Shown: positions 8,306 to 15,190 of the stretch, in pieces | Position numbering within the stretch: position 1 is the stretch's first letter | How the letters are laid out: every line of letters begins with the position of its first letter | Assembly: GCA_948438565.1 (NCBI GenBank) | Contig: CAOJLW010000019.1 | Coordinates: 1-15,211 of the forward strand | Origin: an uncultured Lachnospiraceae bacterium | GTDB lineage: Bacteria > Bacillota > Clostridia > Lachnospirales > Lachnospiraceae | Reading direction: 5' to 3' | Length of the DNA: 15,211 bases | Notes under the pieces: model-generated | What the model saw: only the letters and a program-made list of their open reading frames with translations | Databases searched by the model: none | What the model was told of the DNA's origin: nothing | Translations under genes and position numbers: made by a program

Positions 8306-8319
8306 TTTATCTTCCTTTA
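8306..8319 (-). promoter_or_regulatory. Ribosome binding site fused to the upstream stop codon (TAAAGGA)
   Basis: The TAA stop of the 8317-9444 gene runs into AAAGGA (8313-8318), which is followed by a 7-nt spacer and the ATG at 8305. The arrangement is the same as before the flippase and suggests coupled translation of the two tandem ATP-grasp genes. Confidence 0.6.
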
Positions 8320-9444
8320 TCTATGACTCTTAAATATTTCTTTTAATATATATTGATTATCCTCACTATTTTCTGCAAACAATCCCTTTCCACTCACAAT
8401 TTGTGGAAACCAAACACTCTGGCCCAATAAATTAACTTCAATTAATACAATTTCATTTTCCGCATTTACTGTATAATCCCAAGATACAAATTGTATATGG
8501 GACAGTTTTAAATGCATATTTTTTGCATTTTCTATGATATTGGGAATATATGGAATCTGATAACCCTCAAAAACTATCTTTGAATCGGGATGTATCTCAT
8601 ATTTCGTTTTACAATCACAATATCCTAATTCATATGCATATTTTGATAATTTCCCCTCATTGCTAACCGCAACAACCAGACCGCCAGAATGAATATTATC
8701 TACATTAGCGTTTCCTGTACCTATCCGCATTGAAACAGGTGCAACCTTTACTGAGTCTTTGGTGAGATAACTAATAATTCGAATCGTATTAATAGATTCG
8801 GGATGTAGCTTCTGAAACATTGTATTTGGTTCGATTGCTTTTTGTATAATAAAATTGTTTCCATATTTTTTTTTCAATACAGCAAATGAAATATCTCGCT
8901 CCTCAGATACGCGTAATACTTCTACTCCTTTTCCAGAACTCCCACCTAGCGTTGGTTTTAAGACAATCCTATCTTCCGACACTATCAATTGATTAGCCTT
9001 TAATTCATCTAAAATTTCATATTTATGATCTCTTAATACCCCATCCACACACGCAACAATCGTTTTCGGAACAACCACAGGAGAATCTTTCGTTAATAAT
9101 TCAACCACAGTCTTATCAGAAAATACCTTTGCATACAAATAACGATTCCCTCTTGGTTCCATTTTCGTTGTATAGATTATCTCTGGTATATATTGAACAT
9201 TAAAAACACCGTTAATACTTTGATATAATTTATGCCATCGAGAAGATATTTTCTTTCCATATATGCTTTTCCAAAACATATCAAATTCAAATTGCTGTTG
9301 TTTTGTCCATTTAATATCTTTATATAATTTCCTTTTTCGAAAAATGTCATACCACTCTGCCAAAAAGACCTTTTGTTTCATAATACTGCCTGGTAGGTTT
9401 TCGATATGAAACATTATTTTTCGATACAACCATTTTATGCTCAT
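8317..9444 (-). CDS. Sugar-transfer-associated ATP-grasp protein (intact copy)
   Basis: Predicted cytosolic ATP-grasp ligase of 375 aa, a paralogue of the next gene. The N-terminal domain has VQYIPEIIYTTKMEPRGN (83-100). The core shows IVLKPTLGGSSGKGVEV (160-176) with nucleotide Lys163 and a glycine loop, FIIQKAI (198-204), SINTIRI (217-223), GGLVVAV (254-260), and the metal-site residues Asp323 (SWD), Glu336 and Asn338 (LIEVN). The 13-residue spacing between the Asp and the Glu is the same as in D-Ala-D-Ala ligase. The family occurs in sugar-polymer loci and is presumed to form amide or ester bonds using ATP; its substrates are unproven. The ATG overlaps the preceding TupA-like gene's stop as ATGA, with GGGGA upstream. 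An A9 run (8866-8874) codes for three lysines and could be prone to slippage. This copy appears complete. Confidence 0.85.
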   Translation of the reverse strand: MSIKWLYRKIMFHIENLPGSIMKQKVFLAEWYDIFRKRKLYKDIKWTKQQQFEFDMFWKSIYGKKISSRWHKLYQSINGVFNVQYIPEIIYTTKMEPRGNRYLYAKVFSDKTVVELLTKDSPVVVPKTIVACVDGVLRDHKYEILDELKANQLIVSEDRIVLKPTLGGSSGKGVEVLRVSEERDISFAVLKKKYGNNFIIQKAIEPNTMFQKLHPESINTIRIISYLTKDSVKVAPVSMRIGTGNANVDNIHSGGLVVAVSNEGKLSKYAYELGYCDCKTKYEIHPDSKIVFEGYQIPYIPNIIENAKNMHLKLSHIQFVSWDYTVNAENEIVLIEVNLLGQSVWFPQIVSGKGLFAENSEDNQYILKEIFKSHR

Positions 9445-10340
9445 AAAAGCTTATCCCCAATATGAAACCTTTCCCCCAAAATAAAATCAAACTCATCCGG
9501 CTCAAAATCATAATAACCGCTTTCTGGGAAAAAAGTCATCTCACCAAAATAAATCTTTCCGTCAATATCATAAAAATCAACCCTTACATACGGAAAATCC
9601 TCTGACAAAATTCTTGCCATATCTGCCATTTCCTCAAAATTCTCCGGCTTTTTCAATTCTGTCCGGATTGGATTTATCTTAACGCGCATATAAGGCATCA
9701 CCTGATAATTCAAATCTAAAATATTTTGACGCACGCCGCCGCCCGTAAAACGTTCGTTCATCACATAAAGGCAGTACGGCTCGCCGTGAAAGCAGAAAAA
9801 CTTATAATCCACCAGACTGTTTTCCCCTTTGCCTGGCTCTAAATATTTTTCTACAATTAAACGGGGAGGATATTGATAATATACCCATTCCCTGCCTCCA
9901 CCATTTTTCTGCGGCCTAAGCCACCGACGCAGTTCTTTTTTTAATTTGGGAATGTCCAATTTAGATTTATCCGTACAGATCTCAATACCAATGCCGCTTG
10001 CGCCGTTCGTACTTTTAATCACAAACTGATCCGGCAGAGCGTCAAAATCAATTTCTTCCTCCGAATCGTATACGCCATAACAGGTATTTAAAATACCCGA
10101 TAGGCCTTTTTTTTCCAGATAGCTCCGCACTTCCCATTTATCCGCGCATTGCGCCATCACCGGATCTCGATGATAAAGTTTATACCACTGCAATTTTTCC
10201 GTATATCTCGTTGGATTTTTGAGGTTTAACTTTCGTCCGGTTTTTATGCGATATTGCAGACGGATCATCTGCTTGTCCGGAATCCAGTTCAACAGCTTCA
10301 GGATTTGCAGCTTGATCTTTGATTTTAAATATTTGTCCAT
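9441..10340 (-). CDS. TupA-like ATP-grasp protein (first copy)
   Basis: Predicted ATP-grasp ligase of 299 aa in the TupA family. It shares its layout and several near-identical stretches with the gene at 161-1072. The N-terminal segment has EKLQWYKLYHRDP (48-60). The core has DALPDQFVIK (100-109) with the nucleotide-binding Lys109, a SGIGIE loop (115-120), LIVEKYL (161-167), VDYKFFCFHG (177-186), and the metal-site residues Asp255 (VRVDFY) and Glu267 (FGEMTFFPESG). The family usually has Thr rather than Asn two residues after that Glu, as here. The role is presumed to be ATP-driven attachment of an amino acid or peptide to the glycan precursor. It starts 13 nt after the GT4 gene, with GGGA upstream, and ends in a 4-nt ATGA overlap with the next ATP-grasp gene. 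DNA composition begins to shift to AT-rich just downstream. Confidence 0.87.
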   Translation of the reverse strand: MDKYLKSKIKLQILKLLNWIPDKQMIRLQYRIKTGRKLNLKNPTRYTEKLQWYKLYHRDPVMAQCADKWEVRSYLEKKGLSGILNTCYGVYDSEEEIDFDALPDQFVIKSTNGASGIGIEICTDKSKLDIPKLKKELRRWLRPQKNGGGREWVYYQYPPRLIVEKYLEPGKGENSLVDYKFFCFHGEPYCLYVMNERFTGGGVRQNILDLNYQVMPYMRVKINPIRTELKKPENFEEMADMARILSEDFPYVRVDFYDIDGKIYFGEMTFFPESGYYDFEPDEFDFILGERFHIGDKLL

Positions 10341-10353
10341 TTCCCATATCCCT

Positions 10354-11442
10354 TTACCGCTCTATTTGCTTCATATACGCATCCACCACAATCTCCCGGT
10401 CAAATTCCCGTTCCATCTTCGCCCTGCCGGCCAATCCCATGGCTTTGCGTTCCTGATTATCCATTTCCATAAAACGCCGAATACAATCCACCAACTGTTC
10501 TAAATTTTTCTGTTCAAAAAGAAAGCCTGTCACCCCATCTTCCACCGTCTCCCGACAACCGCTCCGATCGGTGGTAATCACTGGCCGACCGCAGGCCGCA
10601 CTCTCCAATAACACGTTGGAAATCCCTTCCGGATAATAGGACGGATGAATCGTACAATGCGCATTCTGCATATATTCTCTGGTATCCTGCACCATACCAT
10701 GATAACGGATAATCCCCTTTTTCTGGTATTTCGCCAAAAGCTCCTGGTATTCTCCATCACACGGCCCCAATACATGAAATACCGTATTGGGATATTCCAA
10801 ACGGATCTGCTTGGCCGCTTTTAGATACTCCTCAATCCCTTTTTCTTTAATTACCCTTGCAATAAATAAAAACTCAACGCCGCCAGCATCGTCCGGATAA
10901 TCCATCAGACGCCAACGCCCTATATTGACGCCGGAACCTGGTATAAGCTGCTGCGTCCCCTGATACATACGATGCTTTTGAAAAAATGCCTGATTCTCCG
11001 TATTTTGAAAAAACAGGCATTTGGCGTGCTTAGCCGCCATTCGATATATGGCAATCATAAATTTTTGCAGAGAATTCTTGTATTCTACAGCTGTCCCCAA
11101 CCCAGAAATATTCATCAGATACGGGATATGCATTCGGCCCGCCAAAATACCTGCATAGATATTAACTTTCGTCGTATACATTAATATCAGATCCGGCTGA
11201 ACCGTTTTTATAATTTTCCGATAAGACCAAAGCAGCTTGATATCTTTAAACGGATTTTTACCCCTTTTATCAATTGTAACCGGCAGAAAACGGCATCCCA
11301 TAGCTGTCATTTTCTCCACTTTTTCGCCATAAGGCAGACAGATATATACCTCATACTGCTCTGCCAACAGCCGTTCCACCAGTTCAATCCGGAAATTATA
11401 CAATACAAAGTCCCTGTTCACCATCACCAATATCTTTTTCAT
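10354..11442 (-). CDS. GT4-family glycosyltransferase (PglA-like)
   Basis: GT-B retaining glycosyltransferase, 362 aa from the chosen start MKKILVMVNRDFVLYNFR, a typical beginning for the PglA/CapM-like branch that acts early on undecaprenyl-linked sugars. Numbering from that Met, the acceptor half has YTTKVNIYAG (89-98) and NISGLGT (111-117). The donor half has FIARVIKEKGI (193-203) with the Arg/Lys pair, VLGPCDGEY (224-232), and EX7E at E272 and E280 (YPEGISNVLLESAACGRPV). An in-frame TTG at 11457 would add five residues but overlaps the upstream gene and lacks a ribosome site; the ATG at 11442 is preferred. It lies 4 nt after the initiating transferase gene, so it likely adds the second sugar of the repeat unit. 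That order is inferred from gene position and branch, and donor identity is unknown. Confidence 0.9.
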   Translation of the reverse strand: MKKILVMVNRDFVLYNFRIELVERLLAEQYEVYICLPYGEKVEKMTAMGCRFLPVTIDKRGKNPFKDIKLLWSYRKIIKTVQPDLILMYTTKVNIYAGILAGRMHIPYLMNISGLGTAVEYKNSLQKFMIAIYRMAAKHAKCLFFQNTENQAFFQKHRMYQGTQQLIPGSGVNIGRWRLMDYPDDAGGVEFLFIARVIKEKGIEEYLKAAKQIRLEYPNTVFHVLGPCDGEYQELLAKYQKKGIIRYHGMVQDTREYMQNAHCTIHPSYYPEGISNVLLESAACGRPVITTDRSGCRETVEDGVTGFLFEQKNLEQLVDCIRRFMEMDNQERKAMGLAGRAKMEREFDREIVVDAYMKQIER

Positions 11443-11446
11443 TTGC

Positions 11447-12871
11447 TCAGTTTCCAACCTTCACATTTAATTTGCTCTTGATATCGGCATACTGGCTAAC
11501 CGTTACTACATTCTGCTTTTCTGCCGAAAGGAGCTTGCTCTTTTCCTCTGTAAATCCTTCCGTACTCTCCGGTATAAACATCACCTTAAATGTCAGCATC
11601 AAAAGCTTTAAATCCAGCAAGAAAGACTGGTTTTCTATGTAAAGCAAATCCAACCGCAGCTTATCATAAGCCGAGGTATTGTATTTTCCGTAAATCTGCG
11701 CATAACCGGTTAGGCCGCCTTTGACACGCATACGATATGCAAACTCCGGCAATTCTTCGGTATACTTTTGCACGTGTTCCACACGCTCCGGTCTTGGGCC
11801 TACGAAACTCATATCGCCTTTTAGGATATTGAAAATCTGCGGCAGCTCGTCGATCCTCGCCGCACGAATCACTTTTCCTACGCGCGTAATCCGCTTATCG
11901 CCGGAGATACAGGGCGTACAGCCATCTTTCTCCGCATCCACGACCATGCTGCGAAATTTCAAAATATCAAACTCCCTGGCGTCCTTGGTACAACGTTTCT
12001 GTCTATAAAACACTGGCCCTCTGTCCTCGATTTTGATCGCCAACGCTGTCAGCGCCATAAACGGCGAAACAATCACCGTAAAAATCAGCGCAAAAACAAT
12101 ATCAAAAAACCTCTTTAGGGCATATTCCGTCTTTTTCTTATGGACATAATCATAACGGAACAACGGCGTATCCAAAAGATGCTTCGGCTGGCATCCCATC
12201 AGCACAATATCCTCAAGACGCGGCGTAAAATAAATTTCCTTCCGCTCTTGCAGACAATATTCCGCCAGCATACTTCGCTTATGATAGGAGACTTCATAAA
12301 ATAACACCGTATGACATTCCCGGATCTGCTGCCGTAGATACGCCTCTTCCTCTTCTTCTGAAAGGATAGATGCAACATGAAAAATATGCGCGTATTTCTT
12401 TAAAATCCGTTCTTTAAACGCCCATACTTCTTCTTCCGAAATATCCTTTCCATAAATAAAAATTGTATTCTTAGGCGGAACACGGTATTTAAAATAGCGT
12501 TTTGCGCCTATAATAATCAACAGCGACCCAATCATCTGCAGGCATACAATTCCAACGCCAGGCCCAATGTTGACCAAATGATTAAAAATCAGACAGCTCT
12601 CCACATATAAAATCAAGTCAGGGATACCAAAAGCAATGATCTGTGAAAACACGGTTTCCCCAACCGGGCAGGACGCAATCCGAAACGCCTTATACAAGGC
12701 GCAGAGTGCGTTGTATATAATAAAATAAATGAAAATTGATATCGCACCGCCAAGCATATGGTATGTGTCAAATGCAAATTTATTATAGTAAAACATCCAT
12801 ACCAAGGCAAATAACCCTACATTCCATAATTCCAAACACGCTCGCGCTGTATTGGTAACACTCTTTTTCAT
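11447..12871 (-). CDS. Polyprenyl-phosphate sugar-1-phosphate transferase (initiating enzyme)
   Basis: Bacterial sugar transferase of 474 aa in the long, WbaP/CpsE-like form. Four hydrophobic helices lie near 17-28, 40-57, 74-98 and 105-122, followed by a soluble domain (about 135-235) as in exopolysaccharide polyprenyl glycosylphosphotransferases. The catalytic domain begins with KRFFDIVFALIF and its membrane-inserted helix (253-278). It shows GPVFYRQKR (285-293), LKFRSM (304-309), the catalytic Asp-Glu dyad at D341-E342 in IDELPQIFNIL, and KGDMSFVGPRPER (351-363). It transfers a sugar-1-phosphate from a UDP-sugar to undecaprenyl phosphate to start each repeat unit. A hydrophilic tail of about 40 residues (435-474) follows the usual end of the domain. 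AGGGTG lies 8 nt before the ATG. A 63-nt gap separates it from the kinase gene. Which sugar is loaded cannot be told. Confidence 0.93.
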   Translation of the reverse strand: MKKSVTNTARACLELWNVGLFALVWMFYYNKFAFDTYHMLGGAISIFIYFIIYNALCALYKAFRIASCPVGETVFSQIIAFGIPDLILYVESCLIFNHLVNIGPGVGIVCLQMIGSLLIIIGAKRYFKYRVPPKNTIFIYGKDISEEEVWAFKERILKKYAHIFHVASILSEEEEEAYLRQQIRECHTVLFYEVSYHKRSMLAEYCLQERKEIYFTPRLEDIVLMGCQPKHLLDTPLFRYDYVHKKKTEYALKRFFDIVFALIFTVIVSPFMALTALAIKIEDRGPVFYRQKRCTKDAREFDILKFRSMVVDAEKDGCTPCISGDKRITRVGKVIRAARIDELPQIFNILKGDMSFVGPRPERVEHVQKYTEELPEFAYRMRVKGGLTGYAQIYGKYNTSAYDKLRLDLLYIENQSFLLDLKLLMLTFKVMFIPESTEGFTEEKSKLLSAEKQNVVTVSQYADIKSKLNVKVGN

Positions 12872-12934
12872 AATCGATTCACCCTATTTCCAGATTTTCA
12901 TTCACATTTGTAAAAGTCCATGCTCCCTGTCTGT

Positions 12935-13696
12935 TTATTTCGTCTTTTCTCCTCCCAAATGTTCCGCCTTTTTTCCTGAATCCCCATAATATGGCTTATA
13001 ATAACCGCTGTAATACCCACGATAGTACCGCTTATAATAGCGGTTATAGTAGCTGCCTTTTTCTACTTTCACTTTATTGAGCACCACTCCAAGGATCCGG
13101 CACCCCGTAATCTCCAGCTGCTTTTTAATATCCTGTACAAAACGGTAGCTGCATTTATTGGCCTCTACCACTAACACCGCGCCGTCGCATTTAGGAGCGA
13201 TAATCGCCGTATCAATTACCGAACCCAGAGGCGGAGAATCAATCAGCACCATATCAAAATGTTCCCTGGCATAAGCCATCAGCTCTTCAAAATATCGATT
13301 GCCCAAAAGCTCCGTCGGATTTGGCGTCGTGCGTCCGGCAAAGATAATCGAGAGGTTATTGACATTGGTCTCACAAAGCGTCTCGTCTAACTTAATCTGA
13401 CCGCTCAAATAATGGGAAAGACCTTTGATGCTGCCCTGTGCGCTGGTAGCCTTATGACGTCCAACCAGAACGGATTTCCGCAAATCGGCGTCTATAATCA
13501 ATACCTTTTTGCCATCCTCTGCAATCGCCCTTCCCAACTCCATCACTATGCTACTCTTTCCTTCATCCTGCGTACAGCTCGTAAAGGTAATCACCTGGAT
13601 GTCATCTCCACAGAAGCTTAAATTTGTCCGCAGGGAATTAAACGCTTCCCGTTTTCCATATCCGAGTTTTTCTAATCTTTCCAATTCGACTCTCAT
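12935..13696 (-). CDS. cpsD: BY-kinase, capsular polysaccharide tyrosine kinase (CpsD/CapB type)
   Basis: Cytosolic bacterial tyrosine kinase of 253 aa, the separate-subunit form typical of Firmicutes. The family motifs are in order: Walker A SCTQDEGKSS (40-49), Walker A' VLIIDADLRKS (65-75) and Walker B MVLIDSPP (149-156). The C terminus holds the tyrosine cluster that is autophosphorylated in this family. It is unusually regular here, with six YY pairs spaced every four residues (216-237). An N-terminal EAFNSLRTNL (17-26) matches the segment used for subunit contacts and ring assembly. The kinase would be activated by the membrane protein encoded just upstream and reset by the phosphatase at the start of the operon, tuning polymer length or export. 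The ATG overlaps the upstream stop as ATGA, with AAGGA 9 nt before. Confidence 0.95.
   Translation of the reverse strand: MRVELERLEKLGYGKREAFNSLRTNLSFCGDDIQVITFTSCTQDEGKSSIVMELGRAIAEDGKKVLIIDADLRKSVLVGRHKATSAQGSIKGLSHYLSGQIKLDETLCETNVNNLSIIFAGRTTPNPTELLGNRYFEELMAYAREHFDMVLIDSPPLGSVIDTAIIAPKCDGAVLVVEANKCSYRFVQDIKKQLEITGCRILGVVLNKVKVEKGSYYNRYYKRYYRGYYSGYYKPYYGDSGKKAEHLGGEKTK
12986..13051 (-). repeat. Tandem 12-nt coding repeat: six YYxx tetrapeptides
   Basis: Six consecutive 12-base units encode YYNR, YYKR, YYRG, YYSG, YYKP and YYGD in the kinase tail, giving paired tyrosines exactly every four residues. The feature ends after the last YY pair. TAT and TAC alternate irregularly and the x positions vary, so the DNA repeats have diverged while the tyrosine spacing is kept. 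This suggests selection on the periodic tyrosines rather than recent expansion. Confidence 0.8.
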
Positions 13697-14442
13697 CTAT
13701 GTCCATCCTTTCTGACGCCCCAGAGCTTCCGCTTCCGGCTCCGTTTCTTCTCAGTATTATCCGTTCCGCCTTCTTCCGGTACAGACGCCAACGTATTTAA
13801 GCGCAAAAACTGCTCCACATCATCTGCATTTTTTAAGGTATCGTCTAAAATATGCCGGATCAGCAAAAATCCAATGGAAAGCAATAACCCGATAACTGCG
13901 CCCATCATAATATTCCGTCTGTTGTTTGGACTGCTCGGCCGACTTGCCGCCACTGCTTCTTCTACCAGCGTAGGCTCATCCACTTTCATAATCTGCGTAA
14001 TCCGTTTCTGGGCGACGCTGATAAACTCATTGGCAATTTCCTTGGCCAACACCGGATCCGGAAACGTAATTTTAATCCCAATGATCCGCGTATTATCCCG
14101 GTTATTAATACTGACGCAGCCTAACAAGGCTCCGTAGCTTAAGTTCAAATCCAGATTTTCCGACACCTGCTCCACAACCGGACGGCTTAAAATCAATTCT
14201 TCATAATCATTGGCCAGGTTGTTGCCGACCTGCAAATCAGCCAGGCTGATCATGGTATCCGAATTGGCCAATATATACATTTTGGCTGTGGAAGTATACA
14301 TCGGCGTTATCGCATAAATACTGATAAAACCCGCAATGACGCCGCCTATCAGCGTTGTCAGAAGCACCAATGGCAAATGGTGCAAAATCAGCAGGAATAT
14401 TTCCCACAAATCAATTTCCACTTCATCGTTCTTGGAATTCAT
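13693..14442 (-). CDS. cpsC: Chain-length determinant / BY-kinase activator (Wzz family, CpsC type)
   Basis: Membrane protein of 249 aa with the Wzz-domain layout. A short acidic cytosolic start (NDEVEIDLWE) leads into a first helix at about 15-45. An extracellular domain follows with the usual TSTAKMYIL strand, a proline-rich segment before the second helix (ASRPSSPNNRR) and a second helix at about 177-196. A basic cytosolic tail ends the protein. In Firmicutes this tail contacts and activates the separate BY-kinase encoded next, and together they govern polymer length and possibly wall attachment. The frame is open up to 14499, overlapping the phosphatase gene. However, AAGGAG at 14449-14454 directly abuts one ATG (14448) and sits 6 nt from the ATG at 14442, which fixes the start there. 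Numbers above use that start. It overlaps the kinase gene by 4 nt. Confidence 0.93.
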   Translation of the reverse strand: MNSKNDEVEIDLWEIFLLILHHLPLVLLTTLIGGVIAGFISIYAITPMYTSTAKMYILANSDTMISLADLQVGNNLANDYEELILSRPVVEQVSENLDLNLSYGALLGCVSINNRDNTRIIGIKITFPDPVLAKEIANEFISVAQKRITQIMKVDEPTLVEEAVAASRPSSPNNRRNIMMGAVIGLLLSIGFLLIRHILDDTLKNADDVEQFLRLNTLASVPEEGGTDNTEKKRSRKRKLWGVRKDGHR

Positions 14443-14448
14443 AGTCAT

Positions 14449-14454
14449 CTCCTT
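14449..14454 (-). promoter_or_regulatory. Ribosome binding site AAGGAG that fixes the cpsC start
   Basis: AAGGAG lies 6 nt upstream of the ATG at 14442 and immediately adjoins the ATG at 14448. Only the 14442 start has workable spacing, so the 19-residue N-terminal extension of the open frame is not expected to be translated. Confidence 0.75.
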
Positions 14455-14458
14455 ATAA

Positions 14459-15190
14459 TTATAAGTACTTTTTCTGTAAAAAGCAATCCTGGTTCTCATA
14501 GAGAAGCCTATTTAAGGCTGCTTTCGGCAATTTCCGATACAGTTTTTCCACACAATCGTTCATCATCGGCGGCCGTTCCGTAATATTATGGCAATCGCTG
14601 CCCAAAAAATGCACCATTCCATTTGCAATCCATTTGCGAAGCTTTGCCGCACGTAAATCCAACATCCCCCCCAGCAAGCTGCCGCTGTTTAACTGAACCA
14701 ATGCGCCCAATTTTAAAAGTTCACGTAACTTGGTCTCGTCTCCCAACAGCGTCTGCACGCGTTCCGTATGCGCAATAATGGGATAATATCCCTCTTCCAC
14801 CAGCTCGCGTAACCCCTGGTAAATCTTACGGTATTGTTCTTGAGGATAAAATTCTATCAGCAAATATCTGCTGTCCGCAAGCGTTAGGATATGACCGTCT
14901 GCGATTTCCTCCACAATACCCCTGCGGTACAAAATTTCATTGCCGCAAAAAATTTGAAAATCCGGAGCAATCTGTTTGGCTCTCCGATCGGCTTCCTGTA
15001 CCAGGCTTTTGATCTGCTCGTTATCCTGCCTGCGTTCTCCAGGATAATTATGAGGAGTGGCCACCATTCGGCGTACGCCCTGCCGGTACGCCAGCTCTAA
15101 CATCTGCATCGTCATATCCCAGTCTTTTGCACCGTCATCCACTTCTGGCAGGATGTGGGTGTGCAAATCCAAATATCCTGTTCGTTCCAT
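14459..15190 (-). CDS. cpsB: PHP-family protein-tyrosine phosphatase (CpsB/YwqE type)
   Basis: Metal-dependent tyrosine phosphatase of 243 aa in the PHP superfamily, the normal size for CpsB/YwqE/CapC enzymes. All metal-binding motifs are present in order: DLHTH (8-12, H10 and H12), LPEVDDG (14-20), ATPH (44-47), GNE (83-85), IAHTER (139-144, H141) and GSDCH (197-201, D199 and H201). It dephosphorylates the tyrosine tail of the BY-kinase encoded two genes downstream, resetting the cycle that controls chain length. It is the first gene of the operon seen here and has the highest GC content: 31 of the 60 bases at 14761-14820 are G or C. The start is supported by AAGGAG at 15200-15205, 9 nt before the ATG. 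The next gene begins 16 nt after its stop. Identification is secure from the complete motif set. Confidence 0.95.
   Translation of the reverse strand: MERTGYLDLHTHILPEVDDGAKDWDMTMQMLELAYRQGVRRMVATPHNYPGERRQDNEQIKSLVQEADRRAKQIAPDFQIFCGNEILYRRGIVEEIADGHILTLADSRYLLIEFYPQEQYRKIYQGLRELVEEGYYPIIAHTERVQTLLGDETKLRELLKLGALVQLNSGSLLGGMLDLRAAKLRKWIANGMVHFLGSDCHNITERPPMMNDCVEKLYRKLPKAALNRLLYENQDCFLQKKYL

Noticed and set aside
12872..12934. Possible regulatory region between kinase and initiating transferase genes
   Set aside because: It is a 63-nt AT-rich gap with only the ribosome site recognisable; no hairpin or promoter pair was found.
13001..13047. Inverted repeat ATAACCGC / GCGGTTAT
   Set aside because: It falls in the YYxx coding repeat, with a 31-nt loop; it follows from similar codons rather than being a designed hairpin.
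14443..14499. N-terminal extension of the chain-length protein
   Set aside because: It overlaps the phosphatase gene, and the strong AAGGAG site only suits the ATG at 14442.
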